Part shown: in pieces, positions 48,878 through 59,788 of the stretch
Numbering within the stretch: the first letter of the stretch is position 1
How the letters are laid out: the number at the start of each line of letters is the position of its first letter
Assembly: GCA_037957365.1 (NCBI GenBank)
Contig: JARHVA010000593.1
Span: 4,714,501-4,778,500, forward strand
DNA: 64,000 nt
Origin: Torreya grandis
Lineage: Eukaryota; Streptophyta; Pinopsida; Cupressales; Taxaceae
Reading direction: 5' to 3'
Made by a program: the position numbers and the translations under genes
Notes under the pieces: generated by a model
Database searches by the model: none
The model's input: only the letters and a program-made list of their open reading frames with translations
What the model was told of the DNA's origin: nothing

Positions 48878-49566
48878 TGTTGGGGATCAACCAACAATGG
48901 ATTACACTTATGAAAGCAATGAATGCGGAAATAAATCAGATAGATAAGTAACTAAAATGATAAATAGCACAGAACAAGATATACAAGAAAACACCCTGAA
49001 AACTTGTATTAAAAACTCTTTACAATAGGAATACAAATGAAGAACTTCGTTCTTCCACACCTCTCTCAGATGCACACAAGATCTCTCACTAGATCTCTAT
49101 TCCTCAAGAGCTCTCTCTCAAGTACTGTCCTTCAAACATTCACAATGTTCTACTCATACTCAATTACACTCTCTCATCATCATACAATAGCTTAGAAGAT
49201 CTCTCCTACATATAGAAATAGGAAACTTGAGCATGCTCTTACAACAAACAGTTAAGCCTCTTCAACAAGGGCTCTAAAAATAATATTGCTAACAATAGAG
49301 ACGCGAGCTTGAGTCTACAACTCAAACTCATCATGCAAACACTCGCTTCTGTCCTCGGAAATCACTTTCTGGACACGCAGGTAACCGACGTCGGTTCCTG
49401 CCTGTTCGCCTGTGACCGTCGCCGGCCGACCATACTGCCGACGTCGGTGCCTCTGTAACTGCAACTGACCGACGTCGGTCGCTCCTGACCGACGCCGGCG
49501 TCTGTGTAGACCCGAACCTGTTTGTCTATGCTCCTTGGTGAAGCTTTTAGCTCCACATACCTAACA
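48878..49566 (-). repeat. Copia element 3 5' LTR (689 bp)
   Basis: Same termini as the 3' LTR. Palindrome array sites at 49384, 49415, 49437, 49468 and 49488. The array lies roughly 170-290 bases upstream of the TATA-like sequence at about 49207-49220 in the sense direction, an enhancer-like place. Confidence 0.95.
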
Positions 49567-49849
49567 CAAGGGAGGTTGGCATTCCATAGATCGGATTGCC
49601 TAAGGAGTCCCGCGTTCGGCTATGCACGAGATAGTGTTGCAAGGCCTTGACATTGAGGTCCAAGAATCGCTCGAAGTCTTGGTCCCCTTCTTGGATAATG
49701 GGAGTCTGCGGCAGGGTTGGACGGGCAGGAGTTCTTTCGGTCTCCGAGTTGAACTCCATTGTAGGCTTGGTCACGGATGGGGTGGACGGAAGTGGTTGAC
49801 GGCTAGCGTGGTCGACAAGAGCCTTGGCTTGGCTACGAGTCAAAACCAT
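49567..49849 (-). pseudogene. Element 2 gag, N-terminal part (5' of the copia insertion)
   Basis: Starts MVLTRSQAKALVDHASR, chosen over an ATG three codons upstream because element 1 starts at the same residue. It continues to GDQDFERFLDLNVKAL and GNPIYGMPTSL, where copia element 3 entered. The rest of gag resumes at 43962. In element 1 the matching position of DFER carries a stop. Confidence 0.88.
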
Positions 49850-50916
49850 GCAAGGCAAAGAAGGTTCAGGTCTCAGGAACTGTGTTGCTCAGTTTCAGAA
49901 GACCAGGATGGAGTTTTTGACAGAGAAGGGACAATTTCAGGTTACTGGTTTTGAAAAAAAAAAGGACAGTGACAGAGACCGACGTCGGTCAGATAACCGA
50001 TGCCGGTAACAGATGAAGCCAACATCGGTATCAGAACCGATGCCGGTGACAGGGGAAAGCCGACGTCGGTGGCAGAACCGATGTCGGTGACTATGTTTTC
50101 CAGAGAACCAAAAAGTTCTTGGAAAAACAAAGAAGAAAGCATCCTCACACACTCAAACAAATAGATGAGAAGAGGAAAACAGAGAGAGACAGACAAGCCT
50201 AAGTGATAAATCCTAGGAATTAACTTTAGAAATCGTGGCTTATGCCTTAGATGAATGTTTAGGGAGATTGGCTGAAAAATGGGTCCTAGAAGAAGGCGGT
50301 CTAAAGATGGTTTCAGGTGTTGTTTTAGGTGCTCAAAGATCTGTGTTAGGGTCTGGTACGTGGCCTGGTGCTAAGGAGCAAGCTCCCCTCACTTCACGAT
50401 TCCAGTGGTTAGCTGGTCTCGCTTAGCCAAGATATACCTCGCCTAGAGTTTAGACTCCGCCAGAGAACGGAGTGGGCTTCCCCCTTGGTGATGAAATCCA
50501 AGTAGGGTCACCGGGACGGGTAAGGTATCCGCTGGGTGATGAAATCCCAGTCGGGCCTTGTCTCAAGTAAGTTTTATGTGTGTTTTAGTGCATGTGGTCA
50601 GGTAGTGTAACATCAAGTGTCTACGATTTATTCAATATGCGCCTAAGTTACTAGATGTGGACTAATGCAAGCACAAGCAGAAATGAAAGTGCAATATGTT
50701 TTAATGCCCAAGTCGAAATGTGAGATTTGCTATGAAGACAAGTTGGAGAAAGGGATGAGAGTATGATGTTTAGACTAGTCTAGAAATGCAAGGAAGAAAG
50801 ATTCGTTTTAGTCCTGCTTATAGTGTCATTTGGAATAGAAGAAAGAGACAAGAAGGAAGGAGCCTAAATGCACCTAAATGAATGAAAAAGAAAAGGAACC
50901 CAGGAGGAACCTAGGG
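49850..50916 (-). other. Element 2 5' leader with hairpins and palindrome array
   Basis: Colinear with element 1's leader. Palindrome array of six sites starting at 49978, 49996, 50018, 50036, 50059 and 50077, ending upstream of gag. Three stem-loops at 50454-50473, 50484-50502 and 50532-50550. No gene. Confidence 0.7.
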
Positions 50917-50935
50917 TCCCACCGGGCGTGCCAGA
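50917..50935 (-). other. Element 2 primer-binding site
   Basis: Minus strand TGGCACGCCCGGTGGGACC, beginning two to three bases after the LTR. Same family as element 1's site, differing by transitions. Confidence 0.7.
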
Positions 50936-50937
50936 GA

Positions 50938-52291
50938 TGTTTCTACCTCAAATTTGCTTTTCAGACTTAAGAGAAAGAAGAAACTAAAAAGTAATGGACA
51001 AGGCTTGGGAAGTACCTGGACTAAAGATTACGCACCGTAAATCCAGACGCTTGTGAGCACTCCTCTTTGGCTGTGGAGGAATGACACCTGCAAAGAAGAA
51101 AACTTGGACAAGAGAACGTTAGATGGATGGGCAGTGGGTTGCCAAGCAAAAGCTTGTTCCTGGAAGTGTAAAAACTTCAATAAGGGAGGTCAACCCACTG
51201 TTTGATAAAGATAAATGACTGATAAAAAGACAGAATGCTAGAATACAGAAGTGACAAAGAAATTAGAAAGGAAAAAAGAAAACAAAATGATTACCTAAAG
51301 GAGTTGTAGGGCTGAAGACAGTCGCCGAGGTCGGAAATGTCGCTGGCGTCGGTTATCTGATCTGCTGGCGTCGGCTATCCTGCCGACGTCGGTTGGGGTA
51401 GTGACCGGCGTCGGTCAGGGTTGTGGCCTGTAGTCGGGTCTGAGTTGCTTTCTGGGCTGTGGACGGGTCTGAGACTGAACGGGGACAAGTTTGGATGGAT
51501 TGGGGAGTGGTCTAGATCTAGTTGGGTGCCTTATGCAAGGTCTTTGTTGACAGGGGGATGGGGAAGAGGGAGAGACACAGAGGACAGGACCTGAGAAGGC
51601 TTTGCAGCCTCTCAGGGGGAAAAATAGAGGGAGTAGGAGACAATAGATAGGATAGATTACTGAAAACTAAATAAATGAAATAAAAAACCAGACTTGCTTA
51701 CCTTTTAGCTTGCTGAATGAAGAGTGGGAGAGCTGTTGTCGAAGCCATAGAAGACTTGTTGCAAGAAGAGAATACCTGATCCAGAGCCTTTTCACCTGTT
51801 GCTGCTGTTGCACGAGGTCAAGACAGAGGAGAGACGAAAGCCAAAGCACCAAGAGAAGTCTGTTTTCGAGCTCAAGAGTCCAGGGGCTGCAACGGATGCA
51901 AAAAGGGATAATGAAGGCTGCCGACGCTGGCAGTTTCACCGACGTCGGCCGAAGGGTCACCGACGTTGGCAGTCGCAGGATGGGGACAGAGGCTAAAAAT
52001 ATCCTCTACCCATTCTTGCATGCCGTCGGGCGAGGGGTCATGGGAAGAACGGTCACGAGGATGCCAAAATGGGCGTGGGGGGAGATAATGAAGAGATTTG
52101 GCCTAATAAATGCTAGGGGGAAGGTGGAGGGATTCAAGGGAGGATCCAAGGTGGTAAGGGTAGGGTGGAAAGGGGGCCACTTGATTAAAATACTTAGGTT
52201 ATTTTAATCAAATGGAGGCCAAGGGTTAGGATAGGGGTTTGAGGTGGATGAGGGGGAGAACCAAGGTGCAGACACGTTTGCGGTGTCTACA
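50938..52291 (-). repeat. Element 2 5' LTR (1354 bp)
   Basis: Complete copy; retains the 22 bases missing in 32480-33811. Arrays of palindromes at 51324-51415 (starts 51324, 51342, 51364, 51382, 51404) and 51920-51970 (51920, 51938, 51959). These lie at the same distances from the LTR start as the arrays of element 1. Confidence 0.93.
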
Positions 52292-52296
52292 CCCAT

Positions 52297-53959
52297 GCCC
52301 CTATCTTTCAAACTTGACTTTGAATGTACCAATAATATGGCCAAATACGAAGCCTTAATTTTGGGATTTCAAACTGCCCTTTCTTTAAACATCATATCTA
52401 TCAACATCTTTGGTGACTCACAACTTGTCATCAATCAAATCAATGGTTCATATCTTTGTAAAAATGAAATTTTACAAAGGTACAAGCACCGTGTTGACAC
52501 TCTTCTAGCATCTTTCGACCATCATTTATTGTAGACTGTTCCTCGATCGACAAATAAGTTTGCTGACACCATGGCTTCCCTCGCCTTGCATATTCTTTCT
52601 TCATCATCATCCTCATCAAGAATTTATGTCATGGTACATCGTGTGCCATTGCCTTCATACATTTCCACTAACATCAATCTCATCCACACAATAGACTCTA
52701 GTTTACAAGATGTATGGTATAAACAACTTGAGGACTACTTGGCTCATTCTCTCATTCCTCCCAACCTCTCTAGCAATGCACGGTGGGCTTTCATCAAGCG
52801 CACCGCTCGCTATACCATGCTAGGGGGCCTTCTCTATAAAAGAGGTTTTGATGGCCTTCTTCTTCGCTGTTTAAACTCCACTGAAGCTTCTCATGCTGTT
52901 AAACAAGCCCATGACGGGATTTGTGGAGGACACTTTAGTGGTAACTCGGTTGCCAAGTGCATCCTTCACCTAGGTTATTATTGGCCCACTCTTCATCAAG
53001 ACTATAGTGATTATGTTCAGCATTGCATCAAGTGTCAGCAGCATGCTAACTTGCTTCATCTCCCTAGTCACGCCTTACAAGTCGCTTAGGATTTTTGGCC
53101 TTTTTCACAATGGGGCTTAGATCTCATCGGCGAGATTAACCCTCATTCATCTCTTCGTCATCAATCCATCATCACTGCCACTGAGTATTTCACTAAATGG
53201 GTGGAAGCTATTCCTCTTGTCTCCACAAAAGCCTACAAGATTGTCAACTTCATCCACACCCACATCATCTGTCATTTTGGTGTACCTCACAAAATCATCA
53301 CCGATAATGGCAAGTCCTTTAAAAATAAGACCGTCCAAAAACTCTGTGATTCATTTGGCATCAAACATAGCTTTTCTTCGCCTTACTACCCACAAGCAAA
53401 TGCGCAGGCCGAGGCTTCTAACAAAATCTTAACTAAAATTCTCATGAAGGTGGTCAACGACACTGGAAGGGATTGGCACATTCAAATACCCTTCGCTTTG
53501 TGGGCCTACCGCACTAGCATCCGAACCTCTACGGGGGCTACCCCTTTCTCTCTAGTGTACGGATCAGAAGCTGTCTTACCTCTCAAAGTACAAATCTCGT
53601 CTCTTCGCATTTCACTCCATGACATTCTTTCTAATGATGACTTTCGTCAAGATCGATTAGCTCAACTTGAGTTACTTGACGAACGTCGTCTTGCTGCCCT
53701 CAATCATCTCCATGTCTATCAAAATTGCATCAAATGTGCCTATAATAAAACTCTGAGAGAATGAGATTTCAATATCAGAGACCTCATCTTCAAAGAGAAC
53801 CAACATGTGACCAATATGGAACAGAGTAAACGAGGTAAATTCACTCCTAATTGGCTCATACCTTATATCATAATGCACAAGTATGGATCAAGGACTTATC
53901 ATCTGTCTTCTCTTGAAGGCTGACCAGAACCTGAGCCCCTTAATGCTTTACATCTATGA
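52297..53959 (+). pseudogene. Element 1 second RNase H (rest) and integrase, broken
   Basis: Continues from 32479 across element 2. The second RNase H reads NNMAKYEAL where element 2 has NNMAEYEAL, so its catalytic Glu is replaced by Lys; IFGDSQLVI follows. Integrase: HDGICGGH ... HCIKC zinc segment, WGLDLIGEI, ITDNGKSFKN and PQANAQAEASNK (all three acidic residues present). A C-terminal part runs to a stop at about 53957. Stops at about 52532 (Q), 53087 (CAG to TAG), 53762 and 53921. Confidence 0.85.
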
Positions 53960-54521
53960 CCATTCTAATGTTAGTCAAATATTCATCCACTTGACATTTA
54001 ACTTGAGCTCATCCCTTGAGCAATCCTTGTCCTTTTAATCCTTAATCCATTTCACCCTTTTTCCCTTAACAAAATCCTCTATAACCCTTTTATGATGTAC
54101 GGATGCTTCATCTTAATAAAAGGGAGCTCTTGACCTTATTTAAGTCTTATCCATGACTCAATATTCTGTTAAAACTAAATCAAGATGTCAAAATATCTAA
54201 GGTCACAAAATCAAATCAAAAAGCAAACTGCTCCCTCAAAGGACAACTGCACTATCATTGATGTAACTAATAGACTGCTCCCTCGAAGGAAAGCTATTCA
54301 AAAGCCCTTAAATCTATAAAGCAAAGTGTAGACCACTCCCTCGAAGGATGGCTATGACTAAATCTTACTACAAACATCACTTTTTTAGAAGCTTCCCACA
54401 TCGATCAGCTTCACAAATGACCACCAAACAAATGACATCTTTATGTGGACTTCCCGCATTGATTAGTCTGCTCTAAAAAAAAATAGGTCATGGACTTGAC
54501 TTATAGTTGTCTCAGGGTCTC

Positions 54522-54534
54522 CTATAAAAAGGGG
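54522..54534 (+). promoter_or_regulatory. Conserved TATA box downstream of integrase, element 1
   Basis: CTATAAAAAGGGG about 560 bases after the integrase stop, sense orientation. Counterpart of 35393-35405 in element 2. Confidence 0.45.
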
Positions 54535-55157
54535 AAAAGTTCTCCATACTCTAAAAATGGGTTACCCTTTTCCTCCTATCATATCACCTACTCAAGGGAC
54601 TTCAAGCTCACTTTAATGTCAAAAGTGATTCGATTACCGCTCTAACATAACTATGGTCAATGATGCAATGCATAAATGGGGCTCTTGGTTCTAACCACCC
54701 CTGTCTATGTTGTCTTTTTGGTCCTTGTCAATAAAAGGGCACTTATGCCTTTTACTTTCTGCCTACACTTTGGGCACACTTAACCAAAACATTTTTTAGA
54801 CCAACAACAGAACATCATGCCATCATCATCATCCTAGTCCATTTTACATAGTTTCTATGGACACCAATACACATGGAAACTATCAACCACACAATTTATG
54901 TTAAGCATAAACCAATACTTGCTGAAGCATAAATAGACCTCAATTCATTTTTAGCAAACATCCATCATGAATATGGATAGTTGCTAGGAATGAAAAACCC
55001 TGACCAATGTTACAACTTACACCATTTGGAAAAAAGCTATAGCATCATCTTCTACTTATCATTTCAAGCATGTACCCTTAGACATATGGGAAATGTTATA
55101 TCTTTATCATGACCAATAATCAACCACTTCGATCTTTTTCCTCCCTTCTTGGGAGAA

Positions 55158-55196
55158 CTACATCGGCCTGAGGCCCTAATGACAGGGGCTATGTAG
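55158..55196 (+). other. Conserved 3' region stem-loop
   Basis: Outer stem CTACAT/ATGTAG and inner stem GCCCT/AGGGG(C) with a purine-rich bulge. Two copies occur in element 2. The outer stem is unchanged in all three; the inner stem changes length on both sides together. Confidence 0.5.
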
Positions 55197-55799
55197 GCAA
55201 CACTCAGTTGACATGGGGTCTTCTGGGGTTAGCTCGGCCATTCTCTTCATCACTTTCTTCCATCTCCTTCTCTCGTCACCTGTCAATCACAGCACAATCA
55301 ATCACATATTCACATAATCATTAGTATACTCTCATTTTCATTATAACAACATAAGTCATTAGTCATAAATTTCATCCATCATAACTCATTAAACATTCAC
55401 ATCATATAATCCACAAGTTAAACATTAAATATCACATCTATCATCATCTAATCTAAAGTCATCATCATATAATCTATCATCCACAATCAATCAACATCAT
55501 TATATAACCATTTCATAAACATTGTCATCATCACATTCATTTTCATCATAGCATCATATGCATAACACATAATATCAACACATGCATCACATCAAAATGT
55601 CATAAACATCAAAACACATCCATACATTTTCTTATTACACATGTCACTAAATCAAAAATGCTCATCATATATATATCACAAATAGTTTTATACAATAAAG
55701 ACAAAATCTGTGTCTATCTCTCTCTCTCTCTCATACAACTCTCGTCTTCAGCTCGCGGGCCAGTATATACATCAAAAAAATAAATCTCAAGGGCTGCCC

Positions 55800-56345
55800 T
55801 CAAGGCTGTGGCTGTGGTGGTGGTGGCGGTGGCCGAGAAGAGGTTGTATCCTCTCCCCCCTCTGATCTATGCCATCTGCGAGACCCTAAAGCCGTTGCTT
55901 GCGACATAGACCTCTGTCAGCTCTGCTCCGCCCGCATCTCCAAGTATCACTGTATCTGAGGGAACCCCCTGATGGCCCTCTCATAATACACGATCTCATC
56001 TAGCACATCACTGTATCTCACTAGAGATACAGTCTGCAGTGGACCCATCTGCCCTACTATTGTGCCCTATCCTGACCTCTGTGGTTGTGGTTGGCTTAGG
56101 TGCACTGATGCCGACAGCCCTGCCCCCTATGAAAATGCTGGCTACTGAGATGGCTGCTGCCATGGGCCCTGCCCTCTAAAGCTCTGACCTGCCACTACCT
56201 ATGCCTGGGCTACAGCTAGCTGTCCCTGTAACAGTGTGACCTATCCTGTCAATGCTGCCACCTAACCTGTCATCTCTGCCAGCTGCCCTGTAACCCCTAT
56301 CGGTGACTGGTTCAACCCTAGGGCCAAACGGGGTGAGCCCTAAAA
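55800..56345 (-). pseudogene. Antisense Gln-rich, coiled-coil-like pseudogene within element 1
   Basis: On the minus strand one frame reads like protein interrupted almost only by TAG at places where Gln is expected. It shows a heptad-like TGQLAEMTG(*)VAALTG segment, then LLQGQLAVAQA, then LDEIVYYERAIRGFPQIQ. It ends RWHRSEGGEDTTSSRPPPPP with a Gln/Pro tail and a stop at 55800-55802. I do not recognise the family. A possible further piece with a Pro-rich PAGGPPPVAPIVPPRRR stretch lies at 56506-56718. It is opposite in sense to element 1 and absent from element 2, so it is probably a captured or inserted fragment. An extra antisense reading frame between pol and 3' LTR has precedent in the Tat lineage (Grande). 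Confidence 0.5.
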
Positions 56346-57711
56346 ATTAGGGCTTCCCCATTTTAACCTCTAAACCCCCCCAAAACCCTCTAAAATGACC
56401 CCTAAGCTCTCCTAGACAACCCACCCACTTTCCTACCTACCCTCCCCCTTGATTTCTACCTCAAACAACAAAAATTCAACAAACTAAAATCAAAACAAAA
56501 TCAGTTCAAATATGGTTCAGAGACCCTCCTACCTCGTCCCAGCATCGCCGGCGTGGTGGCACGATGGGTGCCACTGGTGGTGGACCTCCCGCAGGTCCTC
56601 TACTTCCCTCTACCATCTCTTTTATGCCACTGACTCTGCACACTTCACCTAGCTCACACGCATCCCTACAGCATCCAATGGCCTTCTTCTCTCCATGAAT
56701 GACTATCTGCCACCTCACGCTACTACATCGATCAACTTGGAGTCACTTTCACTCACTAAACTCCAGAGCTCACTTTTTCACTTGGTCAAATGTCACAAAT
56801 GACTTTTGGTGGGCTGCCAATCCAGTTTTGTCAGATTTGGTAGGCCATCGATGTCGACATCAGCGTGCCCTAAGTCACCGACGTCGGCCAATTTTCACCG
56901 ACATCGGTCTCTTTTGGACACCGACATCAGTTTTGTAACTAATGTCGGCAGCCTTAAACACTTCAAACCTCTTCAAAGTGACCAAAATCATGCTATCAAT
57001 CAGTCAGTCATCCAGACCACATCATTTTGGCCCCTTGGGGCACAATTAGATCACTTTTGCATCCATCCATCGACCACCAGACCTTGGAGAACCTGACCAT
57101 CTCCTTTAACCACGACCACTTCCAAAGCGATTTTGCCTTGGTTGTTTTTTGCCTATATGCTACCTCATGATTGGTTAGCAAAATTGTGCACACACTTTTG
57201 ACTTTCACAAGTATAGGATCACAAGCCAGTTGATCCACACTACTTGTGACTTTTTCATGTTTTTGAGAGCACTTCCTAAGCCTGGGATACCTGGAACATG
57301 ATGACCATTGGAGCTTCAGCTTAGATTGAATAACCCAATCAGCAGATGACTAAATGCTGGGGACCAGTTATTTCAATTTTGGCACTCCTTGACCCTTGAC
57401 CTGTAACAATTTGACCTGACCATCCTTGTGAAGTGGTGTGCACTCAATCCCAACTTTTGCAGTGTTCTCACTCTATCTTCCCCCCTTTTTCATCCACTCT
57501 CTGTCAAATTAGCAACCAATTCCAGGTTCCCTTCTCTCATCTACTGCTTTGAGGGGGGATACCTCATCCATAATCAGGACAACCAATTCTCACCTATTTT
57601 TGTCTTGCAGTTCACTTGAACAACCAACAAGACAAAATCAACCTTATCCCATACCTGGGGCAACCAACTCCTATTTTTGTCTTGCAGTTCATTTAGAGCA
57701 GCCAATAAGAT

Positions 57712-57724
57712 AAAAAGGGGCAAA
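57712..57724 (+). other. Element 1 polypurine tract
   Basis: AAAAAGGGGCAAA directly before the 3' LTR; identical in element 2. Confidence 0.8.
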
Positions 57725-59134
57725 TGTAGACACCTAAATAGTGTCTAACCCTTGGTCACTTTCCCCCTTAGTCCATTCCTAACAATTACTAATTTAAAAT
57801 AATTAACTTATTTTGAATTAACCCCCCTCCTTGGACACATCACCCATGACACCTCACCTAGGACACCTCGCCTTAGACTAATTCTCATCCTATGACTCAC
57901 CCAAGACCTATTCTTACTTCTCTCTAACTGCCTAACAAACTCTCGTGCATATTTAGCCCAAACCTTGACATTCTCCAATGGATAGTGCACTTGGTGGATG
58001 AAAAATGGGCTTAGTGGCTCTTTTTGCCCATTCTAACCCCGCCGACGTCGGTCAAGTGTCGGCCGACGCCGGTGGAATCACCAACGTTGGTTATACTTAA
58101 CCAATTTTTTAGACTGTTTAAGGATCCTAATCAGAAATCAGTGAATCTCTGGAAGCAACTGACGAATCCTTCAATCTTTAGTCTTCGACCATCCGTCAAT
58201 CTACAAAATCTCTCAATCAAGCCTCTCACTCTCTCCCTTAGGTGCAGCAATAGCTTCAAGGTTCTCCATCAGTAACAGGTTCTCCACATAGGCTACATCA
58301 ACAGCAGGTATGGGAATCATCAGTAGCACACCTTCCACAAGGCACAGGTAAGTATATTGTCTGTGTTTTTATTCTCTTTTTAGTTATTGCTTTCAAACAA
58401 TATCTCCCTAGACTAAACTGTTAACCAAGCCAGACCCAAATCTTGACTTATCCACCTTCCTATTTCCTCCATCCTCTATTGGGCCATACATTCTACCCCT
58501 TTAACCAGACTCTCAGACTCAGACCCCAGACCATTCAACCAAGCCCAAAAACTTTGTCTCAAGACTGTTAACAAACCTAGACCCTTCCTTGGCCTTGTCC
58601 ACAGACCAAAACCCTGACCAGACTCTATCCACAGACCATAGACTTGCCCAGACCCCATCCAAGCTAATTGCCCTAATCGACGCCAGTCACTACCCCAATT
58701 GACATCGGCAGATTAACCGACGTCAGTACCTTGACCAACCGACGTTGGTGACTGTGATCAGTTCGACAGCTTCTTTCAAGTAAGTCTTTGCTTCCCTTTT
58801 TCATTCCATTTCTTTATCATTTCAGTTCTTCATCATTTAGCTATTTATCAGACACTTCTTTCCATTGATTAGTGGGTTTATATCCCTTAAGGAAGTTTTC
58901 ATACTTCTGGGATCAAGCTTTCGCTTGACAACCCACCATCTGTCCATTTAACGCCTTCTTTTATCCAAGTTTCTTTTCTTTACAGGTGTCATTCCTCCAC
59001 AGCCAAAGAGGAGTACTCACATCGTCTGGATTACGGTGCGTAGACTATATCTAGGTACACATCAAGCCTTGATCATTCTTTCTTAAGTTTCTTAATTCTT
59101 CATTGAATCTGAAAGCAAAATTTGAATAGAAACA
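57725..59134 (+). repeat. Element 1 3' LTR (1410 bp)
   Basis: TGTAGACACC...AAACA. Arrays at 58041-58091 (starts 58041, 58062, 58080) and 58676-58749 (58676, 58698, 58716, 58738). Followed by actcc, the right target repeat. Confidence 0.9.
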
Positions 59135-59788
59135 ACTCCCTACCCTCTGCAAGGGCTATTGAACTTGGAACTACCCTTTGTAAGGGCACTTTTCCTTTAG
59201 CTTTGGGATGCTCCCTTGAACCAAGCCATTGAACTGAGCTATTGAACTAAAAATGGTTCAACAATTCAATGGTTCAACGGTTCAACACTACGCATTGAGC
59301 CTTTATTGAATCAAGCCTTTGTCACTTGAACCTTTCTCACTTGAACTAATCCATTAAACCATTTCAATGGTTCAACACTATGCATCAAGCCTTTAAACTG
59401 AGTGTTGAACTTTGTGTTTGAACTAAGTGATGAACCTGCTGATTGAACCAAGGCTGATTAAACTAAGCAATGAACCCAAGGCATTAAACCAAGGCATTGA
59501 ACTAGTTCAAAGGTCTAATGGTTCTATGATGCCAACCTTCCTTTTAATTTTTCTTTAGACAAGAGCCCAAAGAAGCCTTTTAAAACCTAGCACTCTCTGA
59601 AACTGATTCTTCATGTGCCAAAAGACTAACCTACAGATTCCGTAGAAACCTCATTGTTGAGTTCATAGAAAACTTGTAGAGTCCATAAAAATTCTTGGAC
59701 TTGTGCAAAATCAAAAAATGAATTGGCCTAGAATAGTAGGGGAAGAGGGGGACTAATTTTTGTCATGTTAGACCAAAAATGGTCAACA
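59135..59788 (-). repeat. Element B LTR, right fragment
   Basis: Continuation of 21459-23434 beyond element 1, ending ggtcaaca like A's LTR. Between about 59150 and 59525 the hexamers TTGAAC and GTTCAA recur about fourteen times. No gene. Confidence 0.55.

Larger units (their letters stand above)
43963..49566 (-). mobile_element. Copia element 3 (Ty1/copia, Tork/Tnt1-like), youngest insertion
   Basis: 5604 bp, minus strand. Two 689-bp LTRs, an initiator-Met primer site, gag, protease, integrase, RT and RNase H in the copia order, a polypurine tract, and a perfect CAAGG target duplication. LTRs differ at 12 positions, all transitions. Coding is broken by four TAG stops and one frameshift, so it is full-length but not autonomous. 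It interrupts element 2's gag after the GMPTSL segment. Confidence 0.96.
32480..52291 (-). mobile_element. Gypsy element 2 (Ty3/gypsy, Tat/Ogre-like), host of copia element 3
   Basis: Minus-strand relative of element 1. 5' LTR 50938-52291, primer-binding site, leader, gag split by element 3, protease, RT, two RNase H domains, integrase, 3' noncoding region, polypurine tract, 3' LTR 32480-33811. Without element 3 and one copy of its target repeat it is about 14.2 kb. Perfect CCCAT target duplication. It is better preserved than element 1: a 550-residue open stretch still covers most of RT and both RNase H domains. Confidence 0.93.
53960..57711 (+). other. Element 1 3' noncoding region
   Basis: 3.75 kb. 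Contains three copies of a ctccctcgaagga repeat (about 54228-54350), two cccgcattgat-type units (54385, 54450), a TATA box (54522-54534), a stem-loop (55158-55196) and an AT-rich atcatc-rich stretch (55300-55700). It also has a (TC)8 run (55717-55732), an antisense pseudogene (55800-56345) and a palindrome array (56853-56949). About 55240-57080 has no counterpart in element 2, so this block was gained by element 1 or lost from element 2. Confidence 0.6.
23435..59134 (+). mobile_element. Gypsy element 1 (Ty3/gypsy, Tat/Ogre-like), split by element 2
   Basis: Complete outline: LTR 23435-24842, primer-binding site, leader, gag, protease, RT and first RNase H, second RNase H interrupted at 32479/52292 by element 2, integrase, a long 3' noncoding region, polypurine tract, and LTR 57725-59134. 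LTRs begin TGTAGACACC and end in CA. Excluding element 2 the length is about 15.9 kb. Two successive RNase H domains are the mark of the Tat lineage. All coding parts are disrupted. It sits inside element B's LTR. Confidence 0.9.

Noticed and set aside
49978..50088. Regularly spaced short palindromic repeats resembling a CRISPR array
   Set aside because: The repeats are 12 bp with 6-10 bp spacers, lie in plant retrotransposon leaders and LTRs, and no cas gene is present. They are better explained as binding-site arrays.
51710..52207. 165-codon frame in element 2's 5' LTR, and the 107-codon match at 33252
   Set aside because: It lies wholly in the LTR on the strand opposite to the element and includes the palindrome array; the other LTR is shifted by a deletion. 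No domain is recognised.
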